Shown piece after piece: positions 15,698 to 24,187 of a DNA stretch of 64,000 nucleotides. The notes beneath the pieces are model-generated. The model ran no database searches. It saw nothing but the letters and a program-made list of their open reading frames with translations, and had not been told where the DNA came from. The translations under genes and the position numbers were made by a program. Source of the stretch: Aureococcus anophagefferens (Eukaryota; Sar; Pelagophyceae; Pelagomonadales; Pelagomonadaceae); contig NW_008705564.1 in assembly GCF_000186865.1 (NCBI RefSeq), positions 358,474-422,473 on the forward strand, read 5' to 3'. Each line of letters starts with the position of its first letter. Position 1 is the stretch's first letter.

Positions 15698-18600
15698 GTC
15701 GCCTTGTTCTCGCCGGCGGTCATCTCGAGGTCCTTGGGCGCCGTCGGCCGGCGGTTGAACGGCAGGGAGGAGAACCGCTTCCTCCAGCGGTGGATCGTCT
15801 CCTTCTCCAGCGCGCTGACGACCCACGCGGAGTGGACGAAGAAGCAGAAGGCGCCCAGGTTGCAGAGGATGAGGAACGCCGCGAGGTCGCCCCGCGCGCG
15901 CGCCGACGAGCCGTCGAGGCCCGCCACGTTGAGCAGCCCGCAGAACAGCACGATGCAGACGAAGCCGTAGGCGTAGATGGACAGCCGGTTGCAGTCGAGG
16001 CAGTTGTACGGCCGGATCCACGACAGCGCGACGAGCGACGAGACCGACACGACGAAGGCGACGACGGTCTGGTGCGCCGAGTCCGGGAAGACGACGGCGA
16101 GCACGGCCTCGAGGAAGAGGCGCCGGCTGCTCTCGAAGAGCTCCCAGGGGTAGCAGTGGGGCCGGTACGACGCCCAGAGGAACGAGATGTCGCCGACGCC
16201 GGCCTGGGGGTCGCCGGAGTCGAAGGTGCGCGTGACGTGGGCCGCGGCCCGCCGGAACTCCGTGACGAGGCGATCCAGGTCCTCCTTGGGCAGCTCGTGG
16301 CGGTGGCAGCCGTCGGCCATGTCGAAGAGCGCGGCGACCTGGGCCCGCGTCGCCCGCTCGCGCTCGGCCCGCAGCTTCGCCTTCGCCGCGCCGTCGTTCA
16401 GCGGCGCGCCGAAGAGCGCGTTCGCGAGGCCGCTCTCGCGGAGCCGCTTCCGCCGCGGCCGCCGCGGCCCCTCGTCCTCGGCCGCGGCCGTCTTCCCGTC
16501 GATCCAGCGCGCGCGCAGCGACGCCTCGGACGGGTTCACCTGCGCGCGCCGCTGGAAGACGAGCACGGCGTAGAGCGACGGCACGCCGAAGGACCAGAGG
16601 GCGATCATGAGCGACGCGTACCAGAGGAACGCGCGGTGCGTCGGGGAGTCGCAGCGGACGCCGTAGTCGCTCCTCAAGTAGCTCCGCCCGCCGTCGAAGT
16701 CCTCGTCGCAGTTGAAGGCGTCGAAGCAGACGCGGGAGGCCGACGGGAAGACGACGTAGGTCAGGATCAGAAAGTAGACGAAGGGCCGGTGGCCCGAGAT
16801 GCCGCGGCCGACGCGCCACCGGTACCACGACAGCAGCGCGCCGCCCAGGACGATGGGCGCGAGCGTCATGTAGACCAGCTTCGCGTGGGCCGTCGGCGTC
16901 GGCGCCATGCAGCCCGTCGCGAGCGCCGCGGGCAGGTCCAACCGTAGAAAGCCGAAGCCCTCGACGAAGGCCGTGAAGCCCGCGGGGAAGCGGACCGCGG
17001 GCATGACGGCGCCGAGGCCGCTCACGACGGACATCATCACGTACAAGATCTTGATCTGGACGCGGAGCGCCGCGACGTCCGTGGACCGGTAGCCCTCGTG
17101 CTGGTCCGACGCGAGCCACCGGACGACGTCCGCGCGGCAGCGGCGCCAGACCAGCGCGAGCGCCGCGACGGCCGAACCCGCGACGCCCGCGACGACGGCC
17201 AGCGCGCGCGCGCGGCTCCGCAGGGAGCAGCGCCGGCAGGACCGCGCCCCGCGGCCCGGCGCGTAGCCCCGCGCGCACGACGCGCAGAGCGCGCCCGCGT
17301 AGCCCGCGGCGCACGCCGAGAAACCGCCCGCGCACGCGTCCTCGCGGAGGCACGCGCGGACGCGCGTCGACGCCGCGGACCCGCGCCAGTAGCCCCGCAG
17401 CAGCTCGAGCTCCTCGAGGCGCCGCGGCGCCGACGCGTCGCCGCAGTCCGCGCCGTCGAGGCACCTGAAGCACCGGCCGCCGTCCTCGTAGGATCCTGCG
17501 GCGCAGTGCACGCGCACGTCCGCAGCGCCGACAGCGTCGTCGCCGTCGAGCAACACGAGGGCCGTCCAGTTGCCCGCGAGGTCGCTCTCCGGCAGCGCGC
17601 AGACGCAGCGCAGGTCCGCGTCCAGGTAGCAGGACCCCGCGGCGGACCCGCCGCCGTCGGCCGCGCAGTCGCCCGCGGGGCACTTGTACATGTAGCAGGA
17701 GAAGACCGCGTCGCCCGCCGTCGGGTCGCCGTCGCCGTCGCGCGGCGCGACGACGACGCCCGCCCAGACGTCGCCGAGCACGGGCGCCGCGGACGCGTTG
17801 ACCGTCAGGAACGAGTCCGCGGCCGTCGCCGTCGACGACACGTCGACGCCGACGGCGAGGTACTCCAGGTCGCCCTTGGCGGGGACGCCGCACTCGCCGA
17901 CCTCGAACTCGAGGTCGTAGTGGCCCGGCGACGTGCCCGCCGGGTCCACCGTGAGCACGATCTCCGCGATGTTGTTCCCCGACGCGAGGCTGTCGATGAC
18001 GACGTCGTCCGTCGACAGGGCCCAGTTCGTCAGGTTCGCGCGGGACGACGGGGCGACGCAGCGGCGGATGGCCTCGTTGAAGCCGTTGATGAGGTAGAAC
18101 GACTCCGCGGCGGGGGCCTCGCCCTTCGTCGCGTGGAGGAAGACGAGCGGCGGCACGAGCGTGAGCTTCGGCGCCGACGTCGGCGCGCCGCTCGGCGCGG
18201 GCGACGGCGGGCGCGTCGGCGACGGCCGGGGCGCGGCCGAGGGCGCGGCCGTCGGCGCGGGCGTCGGCGGCGCCGTCGGCGCGGGTTCGGGCGTCGGCGT
18301 CGGCGCGGCCGTCGGCGCGGGCGTCGGCGGCGCCGTCGGCGCGGGTTCGGGCGTCGGCGTCGGCGCGGCGGTCGGCGCGGGCGACGCCGTCGGCGCCGCG
18401 GACGGCGCGGGCGTCGCCGCGGACGGCGCCGCGGACGGCGCCGCGGCGTCGCAGTCGTTCTCGTACCACGCGACGCCGCCGGCGTCGAAGAGCGCCGCGG
18501 CGACGTCGAGGTCGCCGTCGCCGTCGACGTCGACGGCGACGACGGCGCGCGCGCCGGCGGCGCTCGCGACCCCGGAGCGGACCCAGGGGAGCTGCGCGTC

Positions 18601-20058
18601 CTGGCGCAGCCAGTAGATCGCGTCCTCGTCGGCCGACGCGACGACGACGTCGAGCGCGCCGTCGCCGTCCACGTCCGCGACGTCGAGGCCGTAGCCGTCG
18701 GACTCGTCCAAGACGTCGACGCGGAAGACGACGGCGTCCGGGGCCGCCTCGTAGCCCGCGTTCGCGTACAAGGTCACGACGTCCGCGTCCTCGTCGACGG
18801 TCACAAAGTCCGTCGCGCCGTCGCCGTCGACGTCCGCGGCCGCGACCGCGTAGACCTTTTCCGCCGAAGCGGCGACGACGTGCTTCGCGAAGGACTGCGC
18901 GCCGTCGTTCTCGTACCAGGCGACGACGTCGTCCAGGATCGCCGACGCGACGACGTCCAGATCGCCGTCGCCGTCGACGTCGGCGACGGCGACGGCGATG
19001 GGCGCCTGGAGGCCCCCGTCCAGCAAACGCTCCGCGAAGTGCTGCGCGCCGTCGTTCTCGTGCCAGGAGACCCGATTGTCGCCCGTGGCGCACGACACGA
19101 CGTCCGCGTCGCCGTCGCCGTCGAGATCCGCCGCGAAGATGCCGTGGACCGCCTTGGCATAGTCGTCGACAATTTGCTGGACGAGGAAGGCGTCGGCGCC
19201 CGCGTACCACGCGACGAGATTCGCGTCCTTGAGGCCCGCGACGAGGTCAAGGGACGCGTCGCCGTCGACGTCCGCGCGCGCGACGACGGACCGCGCGCCC
19301 GCCGCGTCCGTCGCGACGTAGCGCGCCGCGAAGGAGTCCGCGCCGTCGCTCTCGTACCAGGCCAGGGAACTCGACACGGTCGCGGCGACGGCGACGTCGG
19401 CGTCGCCGTCGCCGTCGAGGTCCGCGGCGTCGATCGCCATGGCGCCGTCCACGGCGCCGTCGATGACCCGCGCGCCGCCGAAGGCGACGGCGGCGCAGCG
19501 CACCGTCGGCCGCGGCGTCGGCGGCGAGAACGACGGCGCGGGCGACGCGGTCGGCTCTTGCGACACAGAAGGCCGGGACGTCGGCGCGGCCGAGGGCGGC
19601 GCCGAGCTCGGCATCGGCGGCGGCGAGCTCGGCATCGGCGTGGCCGCCGAGCTCGGCGTCGGCGTGACCGCGTTCGAGCTCGGCGTCGGCGTGACCGCGT
19701 TCGCGCAGCCGCAGACGAGGTAGGCGAGGCCCGCGGCGTTGGCGTTCTCGTCTGAGTTGAACCGCGCGTTCGCGTAGCCCGTCACGGTCGAGAAGGTCGT
19801 CGCGAAGCACCCCGACGGCTGGGAGGACGATTCGACCTCGACGACGCTGGCCTCGACGCTGTAGGCCATGTTCAGCAGGTCGATGGCGTCCTGGCAAGCC
19901 CCGAGGGACGCGAGCGCGCAGAGGCCCGAGTTCTCGCAGGTCGCCGCGGTGCTGCCCGTGATCGCGCTGATCCCCAGCTCCAGCGCCTTGCTATCCTGGG
20001 CCCGGCACGAGGCGATGAGGGCGAGGGCCAGGAGCCACCGCCGGCTGCCCGCTGCCAT
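15691..20058 (-). CDS. Giant receptor-like protein: VCBS/FG-GAP repeats, PTPAP linker, Cys cluster, multi-TM C-terminus
   Basis: A single frame of 1455 residues. A signal peptide (1-20) is followed by a Cys-containing N-domain and a Ser/Pro/Thr linker. About eight VCBS/FG-GAP-like repeats lie at ~185-540, each with a D-x-D-G-D-x-D Ca-binding-type loop and an A-W-Y-E-N-D-G strand. A P-T-x-A-P-T low-complexity linker (~545-610) precedes a beta domain and a Cys cluster (~890-960), then several TM helices. The TM module shares F-P-S-A, C-F-D-A-F, Y-L-R-S-D, W-S-F-G-V-P and V-N-P motifs with the receptor at 4567-10044, so the two have different ectodomains on one membrane module. Ligand and signalling output are unknown. 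Confidence 0.82.
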   Translation of the reverse strand: MAAGSRRWLLALALIASCRAQDSKALELGISAITGSTAATCENSGLCALASLGACQDAIDLLNMAYSVEASVVEVESSSQPSGCFATTFSTVTGYANARFNSDENANAAGLAYLVCGCANAVTPTPSSNAVTPTPSSAATPMPSSPPPMPSSAPPSAAPTSRPSVSQEPTASPAPSFSPPTPRPTVRCAAVAFGGARVIDGAVDGAMAIDAADLDGDGDADVAVAATVSSSLAWYESDGADSFAARYVATDAAGARSVVARADVDGDASLDLVAGLKDANLVAWYAGADAFLVQQIVDDYAKAVHGIFAADLDGDGDADVVSCATGDNRVSWHENDGAQHFAERLLDGGLQAPIAVAVADVDGDGDLDVVASAILDDVVAWYENDGAQSFAKHVVAASAEKVYAVAAADVDGDGATDFVTVDEDADVVTLYANAGYEAAPDAVVFRVDVLDESDGYGLDVADVDGDGALDVVVASADEDAIYWLRQDAQLPWVRSGVASAAGARAVVAVDVDGDGDLDVAAALFDAGGVAWYENDCDAAAPSAAPSAATPAPSAAPTASPAPTAAPTPTPEPAPTAPPTPAPTAAPTPTPEPAPTAPPTPAPTAAPSAAPRPSPTRPPSPAPSGAPTSAPKLTLVPPLVFLHATKGEAPAAESFYLINGFNEAIRRCVAPSSRANLTNWALSTDDVVIDSLASGNNIAEIVLTVDPAGTSPGHYDLEFEVGECGVPAKGDLEYLAVGVDVSSTATAADSFLTVNASAAPVLGDVWAGVVVAPRDGDGDPTAGDAVFSCYMYKCPAGDCAADGGGSAAGSCYLDADLRCVCALPESDLAGNWTALVLLDGDDAVGAADVRVHCAAGSYEDGGRCFRCLDGADCGDASAPRRLEELELLRGYWRGSAASTRVRACLREDACAGGFSACAAGYAGALCASCARGYAPGRGARSCRRCSLRSRARALAVVAGVAGSAVAALALVWRRCRADVVRWLASDQHEGYRSTDVAALRVQIKILYVMMSVVSGLGAVMPAVRFPAGFTAFVEGFGFLRLDLPAALATGCMAPTPTAHAKLVYMTLAPIVLGGALLSWYRWRVGRGISGHRPFVYFLILTYVVFPSASRVCFDAFNCDEDFDGGRSYLRSDYGVRCDSPTHRAFLWYASLMIALWSFGVPSLYAVLVFQRRAQVNPSEASLRARWIDGKTAAAEDEGPRRPRRKRLRESGLANALFGAPLNDGAAKAKLRAERERATRAQVAALFDMADGCHRHELPKEDLDRLVTEFRRAAAHVTRTFDSGDPQAGVGDISFLWASYRPHCYPWELFESSRRLFLEAVLAVVFPDSAHQTVVAFVVSVSSLVALSWIRPYNCLDCNRLSIYAYGFVCIVLFCGLLNVAGLDGSSARARGDLAAFLILCNLGAFCFFVHSAWVVSALEKETIHRWRKRFSSLPFNRRPTAPKDLEMTAGENKATC
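18221..18440 (-). repeat. Tandem low-complexity repeat coding P-T-x-A-P-T
   Basis: GGCGTCGGCGCGG-type units are repeated, including a near-identical ~60 bp block at about 18251-18310 and 18311-18370. They encode the Pro/Thr/Ala linker between the VCBS repeats and the membrane-proximal domains. Confidence 0.8.
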
Positions 20059-20236
20059 GCTAGTTTAGCTCACGCATTCCATGGCCCAAAACGCTCTGCC
20101 ATCTCGCCCCCTAAAAACTGCTTCAAAGTTTTCGGATGAACACAAGGTGCTGCCCCAACGACGATGTGAGCTCTTCGGCGCTGCCCCAGTAGGAGCCATG
20201 GAAGCGATGTGCTAGCTCGAGAGACGTACGGAAGCG
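20059..20236. promoter_or_regulatory. Short shared promoter between two divergent membrane-protein genes
   Basis: Only 178 bp separate the starts of the VCBS receptor (minus) and the EF-hand membrane protein (plus), so both promoters must lie here or overlap the genes. It is less GC-rich than its surroundings. No TATA box is obvious. Confidence 0.5.
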
Positions 20237-22858
20237 ATGTCCGTCGACGACGTCACGGGCCCCATGGACTGGGAGCAGTTCAACGGGCGGCCGGCGACGG
20301 ACGACGCCTGGGCCGAGTGGAAGTGCGACGGCACGGTGGCCAACGGCGGGCCCTGCCGCACGCTGGACGACAACGACGACGTCTACCACTGGAACATGGA
20401 CGACTACTGCGACGACACGCTCGAGGAGCACACGTGGTACGACACGGGCGGGTCGACGATCCTCGAGTGCGCGGCATCCGTCGACGAGTTCGGCTGCGGC
20501 ATGATGTACCAGTACGACCTCGCGGTCGAGTGCTGCCTCACGTGCCAGCCCTGGCAGACGCGGCGCCCGACGCCGCGGCCGTCGAGCTCGCCGACGGTGA
20601 AGCCGACGCTGCTCAACGTCACGGACGACGCCGCCTACGTCGACGACGGCGGCGGCGACGGCGCGCTGGGCCTCCGCGGGGCGGCGGGGTTCGCGTCGGG
20701 CGGGGCGGCGGGGTTCAGCGGCCCGACGCTCGCGCTCATCGGCGGCGTGCTCATCGGCCTCTGCTGCTGCAACCGGTGCTACTACAAGTGCCGCCGCCAC
20801 TGCTACTCGCGGAAGCCGCCGGACAACAAGGACGACGAGGCCGCCAAGTTCGGCGACGCGGAGCTGGGCCCGCGCCAGGACCTCACGCTCTGCCAGGCCG
20901 TCTACCGCGGCTTCTACGAGTGCCTCCAGGCGCTCTGCTGGAAGTGCGGCGTCGTCATCCCCAAGCCCATCGACCGCGTCGACTACCTGCGGGGCAAGTT
21001 CGAGGGCAAGCAGGTCGACGCCATGTTCCGGCGCTTCGGCATCGACGACCCGTCGGAGCGCGTGCGCTGGCAGGACTCCTGGGTCATGCTCGACGACGAC
21101 CACTCGGACCTCGTGGACCGGGCGGAGTTCCTGGCCTATTTCGAGCTCCCCGCGCCCTGGGGCGACCGCGTCTTCGAGATCATGCGCGGGTCCGTGCGCG
21201 AGGAGCTGAACTTCCTCCAGTTCGTCGAGGGCATGGTGGCCCTCTGCACGACGGACCGCAAAGCCTGCGAGGACTTTAGCTTCCGGCTCATCTCGCGCTT
21301 CGGCGCGAACACGCACGCGCCCGAGGACGACATGTGCCTCGACGTCAAGGACGTGGAGAACTTTCTCCTGGACCGCGGCTACGACCGCGACGCCGACGCG
21401 GAGGTCAACGACCCGGACCGGACCTTCGAGCGGGCCAAGGCGAAGACGCGGTCGCTGAAGATCGCGGGCTTCATGGACGAGGACGGCAGCGGCGGCGTGA
21501 GCAAGAAGGAGTTCCTCGAGTTCTCCAACGAGAACTTCATATTTCTGGCGCTCGGCCACGTCTACCAGGAGATGCTGCGCAAGAAGCAGTTCGGCGAGGC
21601 CTACTGGGTCGAGCTCACGAAGCGCCTCGCGAACCGAGGTCGCGACGCGACGGTCCTGGGCTCCATGCGGTCCTTCCGCGGCTCGCTGAGCGCCGCGCTG
21701 GCCAAGGCGAAGCGGCGCCAGTCTAGGAAGTCCGTCGTCGTCTTCCGCACGGCGGGCCAGCGCGACGAGCGCAACGACGGCGGCTTCGAGGGCGGCGAAT
21801 TCGCGGCCGCGGCCGAGAAGGCGCCCGACGACGCGCCGCGGCGGCTGACGAGCTCGCTGAACCCCTTCGGGAGCAAGCGGCTCCAGGGCGCGGCGCGCCT
21901 CGAGGCCGAGTTCTTCAGCGGCATCCGGCGCTTCGCGGCGCAGCACTACCCGCGGAAGCCGCCCGAGGGCTGGCTGCCGTACTTCCGCGACGACTTCGGG
22001 TTCATCTACGCGCGGCTCCGCGAGCTCAAGCAGCAGCGGAAGCAGATCAGCGACTCGGCGCTGAAGCTGCGCATGCGCATGTCCGAGGACCTGTGCCGCA
22101 AGTTCCTCGACATCATCGAGGACCTCGCCACGGACTCGACGACGCTCCGGGGCTCGTTCTACCGCTGGAAGGGCAAGACGCTGCGCCGGAACTGGGACGA
22201 GCGGCCCATCCACGCGGACATCACGGAGCGGCTCTCGCGGACGCGCATGGGCGCGGAGCTCGCGGAGGAGGCGCTCGAGGAGCACGTGCGCCGCGCGGAG
22301 CAGGGCGAGGGCTTCGAGGACCCCAAAACGCTGGACCGCGCGGCGTCGGGCGCGGCCGCGGAGCAGCGGAAGCGGCGCGAGTCGCTCGCGCGCGCGCGGG
22401 GCGCGCCGGAGGAGCCGCAGCACGTCGCCATCGTCGTCCAGCCCGCGCCGACGCGCGGCATCCCGGTCATCGTCGAGGAGACGGGCTCCGCGGGCAGCGG
22501 CTCGTCGCGGCGGACCCACAACACGCCGAAGATGACGCCGAGGGTCGAGGATGCCTACGGCCTGCCGCCGCTCCCGCTCCGCGCGAACCCGATCTACCGG
22601 TCGGTGCGGCGCCTCGCGCCGCTCTCGCCGGAGAAGCGCGCCGCGGCGCGCGAGTACGCGCGGAGCGCCGCGGCCGCGGGGCGCAAGCTGCCCGCCGCGG
22701 ACGCGACGGTCGTCGTCCGCGGCAAGCACGGCGTCGCGGGCCGGCCCCGCGGCGGCGTCGGCGGCTCGGACCTCCTGCGGCCGCGGCCGGGCGCGCCGCG
22801 GCCGGGCGCCTCCAAGCTCACCGTCGTCCAGCCCCGGCGCGGGCCCGTCGTCTACTAA
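20237..22858 (+). CDS. Single-pass membrane protein with EF-hand cytoplasmic region
   Basis: 873 residues. A Cys-rich N-terminal region (~30-115, ten or so Cys) precedes a P-T-P-R-P linker, one TM helix (~172-190) followed directly by a C-C-C-N-R-C palmitoylation-like cluster, and a long cytoplasmic part. A canonical EF-hand loop D-E-D-G-S-G-G-V-S-K-K-E lies at about residue 416, with EF-like helices before it (~280-400). The last 300 residues are basic and disordered. The N-terminus lacks a signal peptide, so a short upstream exon may be missing. A Ca-responsive role is inferred from the EF-hand only. It is divergent from the VCBS receptor, and the two may be co-expressed. Confidence 0.75.
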   Translation: MSVDDVTGPMDWEQFNGRPATDDAWAEWKCDGTVANGGPCRTLDDNDDVYHWNMDDYCDDTLEEHTWYDTGGSTILECAASVDEFGCGMMYQYDLAVECCLTCQPWQTRRPTPRPSSSPTVKPTLLNVTDDAAYVDDGGGDGALGLRGAAGFASGGAAGFSGPTLALIGGVLIGLCCCNRCYYKCRRHCYSRKPPDNKDDEAAKFGDAELGPRQDLTLCQAVYRGFYECLQALCWKCGVVIPKPIDRVDYLRGKFEGKQVDAMFRRFGIDDPSERVRWQDSWVMLDDDHSDLVDRAEFLAYFELPAPWGDRVFEIMRGSVREELNFLQFVEGMVALCTTDRKACEDFSFRLISRFGANTHAPEDDMCLDVKDVENFLLDRGYDRDADAEVNDPDRTFERAKAKTRSLKIAGFMDEDGSGGVSKKEFLEFSNENFIFLALGHVYQEMLRKKQFGEAYWVELTKRLANRGRDATVLGSMRSFRGSLSAALAKAKRRQSRKSVVVFRTAGQRDERNDGGFEGGEFAAAAEKAPDDAPRRLTSSLNPFGSKRLQGAARLEAEFFSGIRRFAAQHYPRKPPEGWLPYFRDDFGFIYARLRELKQQRKQISDSALKLRMRMSEDLCRKFLDIIEDLATDSTTLRGSFYRWKGKTLRRNWDERPIHADITERLSRTRMGAELAEEALEEHVRRAEQGEGFEDPKTLDRAASGAAAEQRKRRESLARARGAPEEPQHVAIVVQPAPTRGIPVIVEETGSAGSGSSRRTHNTPKMTPRVEDAYGLPPLPLRANPIYRSVRRLAPLSPEKRAAAREYARSAAAAGRKLPAADATVVVRGKHGVAGRPRGGVGGSDLLRPRPGAPRPGASKLTVVQPRRGPVVY

Positions 22859-22965
22859 GGTGGCTCGGTTACTTCGGTGCTGCGCTGTGGATCTTCGCGG
22901 TGTTTGCGCAGCCAAGTTGTAGGGCAAGGTGCAGAGCACTACTCTTGCCACAAGCGAGGCGTCGC

Positions 22966-23967
22966 ATGGGCGCCTCACCGGCCCCGCGCGGCCAGCGCGT
23001 GCTGCTGGCCTTCGTGTCCTTCGTCGCCATCCAGACCGTGTCGCAGCTGTTGTACAAGCGCGCGCAGAGCGGCGGCGCCTATCGCATCAACGCGGCGGGG
23101 TCCATGGTGTTGGCCGAGGGCATCAAGCTCGCCATCTCGCTGAGCTTCGCCTACCGCGAGGCGACGCCGCTGCGCCTGCCCGCGGCGTCCATGGTCGGCT
23201 ACGCGTGCCTGGCCCTGGGCTACGCGGCGAACAACCAGCTCACGTTCGTCATCCTGAAGCTCGCGAACCCGGGGCTGCTCTCGCTCGCAAAGTCGTGCGC
23301 GCCGCTGCTCATCGCCGTCACGTCCGCGGTCGTATTCCGCGAGCGGCTGAGCCGGCTCCACTGGCAGTGCGTCGTGCTCCAGGTCTGCGGCATGGCCGCC
23401 ATCTTCTCGCGGCCCGTCGCGGCCGCGGGGAACGACGCGGGCGACGACGCGCTCGCCCACGAAAACGCCGGCTGGCTCATCGTCGCGGCCTGCGCGCTGA
23501 CGTCGGGCTGCTCGTCGCTGAACGCCCACCTCCTGCACCGCGGCGCGAACGTGCACGTCCAGAACGCCTGGCTCTACGCGCTGGGCGCCGCGGCGAACGC
23601 GTGCTTGTTCGCGGGCGGCGGGGGGCCCTCGGGCGCCGTGGGCTTGTTCGCGGGCTACGACTCGCCCTGGGCCCTGGGGCTGCTCCTGAGCAACGCGCTC
23701 TGCGGGCTCGTCGTGACCTTTCTGTACCGCCAGTCGAACGCGGTCGTGAAGACGCTCGCGTCGAACGTGTCGTCCGTGCTGCTCGTCGGCGCCCCCGCGC
23801 TCCGGAGCCGCGACCTCGCCGTGCTCGCGGGCTGCGGCACGATCCTGACGACGACTGTCATCTACCTCGAGCAGCCCGCGGTCGCGCGGGGCAAGGTCGG
23901 CGAGGAGGAGGAACGAAGGGACGGGGTCATCTCGAGGATGGGGTCGCGGGACGCGCTCTTAGATTAG
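22966..23967 (+). CDS. Nucleotide-sugar transporter (SLC35A/UDP-galactose transporter type)
   Basis: 333 residues with about ten hydrophobic segments. Family signatures include the early Q-L-L-Y-K-R-A, N-N-Q-L-T-F-V, L-S-L-A-K (like the LKILTT region) and, near the end, Q-S-N-A-V-V-K-T-L-A-S-N-V-S-S-V-L, the usual NST C-terminal motif. It would carry a nucleotide sugar into the Golgi in exchange for the nucleoside monophosphate; which sugar cannot be told. The ATG at 22966 directly precedes the first helix. Confidence 0.88.
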   Translation: MGASPAPRGQRVLLAFVSFVAIQTVSQLLYKRAQSGGAYRINAAGSMVLAEGIKLAISLSFAYREATPLRLPAASMVGYACLALGYAANNQLTFVILKLANPGLLSLAKSCAPLLIAVTSAVVFRERLSRLHWQCVVLQVCGMAAIFSRPVAAAGNDAGDDALAHENAGWLIVAACALTSGCSSLNAHLLHRGANVHVQNAWLYALGAAANACLFAGGGGPSGAVGLFAGYDSPWALGLLLSNALCGLVVTFLYRQSNAVVKTLASNVSSVLLVGAPALRSRDLAVLAGCGTILTTTVIYLEQPAVARGKVGEEEERRDGVISRMGSRDALLD

Positions 23968-24187
23968 CGGGTTCCTCGTTCTGCGAGCCGGGCGACGGAC
24001 GGCGCGAAGCCCGTGGCGCTCGAACCAGCGCCTGGCGTCTTCGAGATCTTGCTCATTCGCCTCGCGGAGGTCGTTGCCTCCATTGGCTCCAAAGTGGCGC
24101 ACTCTGAGATACGAAAGGCAAGGACAGAAACATCATAAACATGAAAACTCCCTTTAAAGGTTGTACTTCACGAATTTGGCGGCGCAC

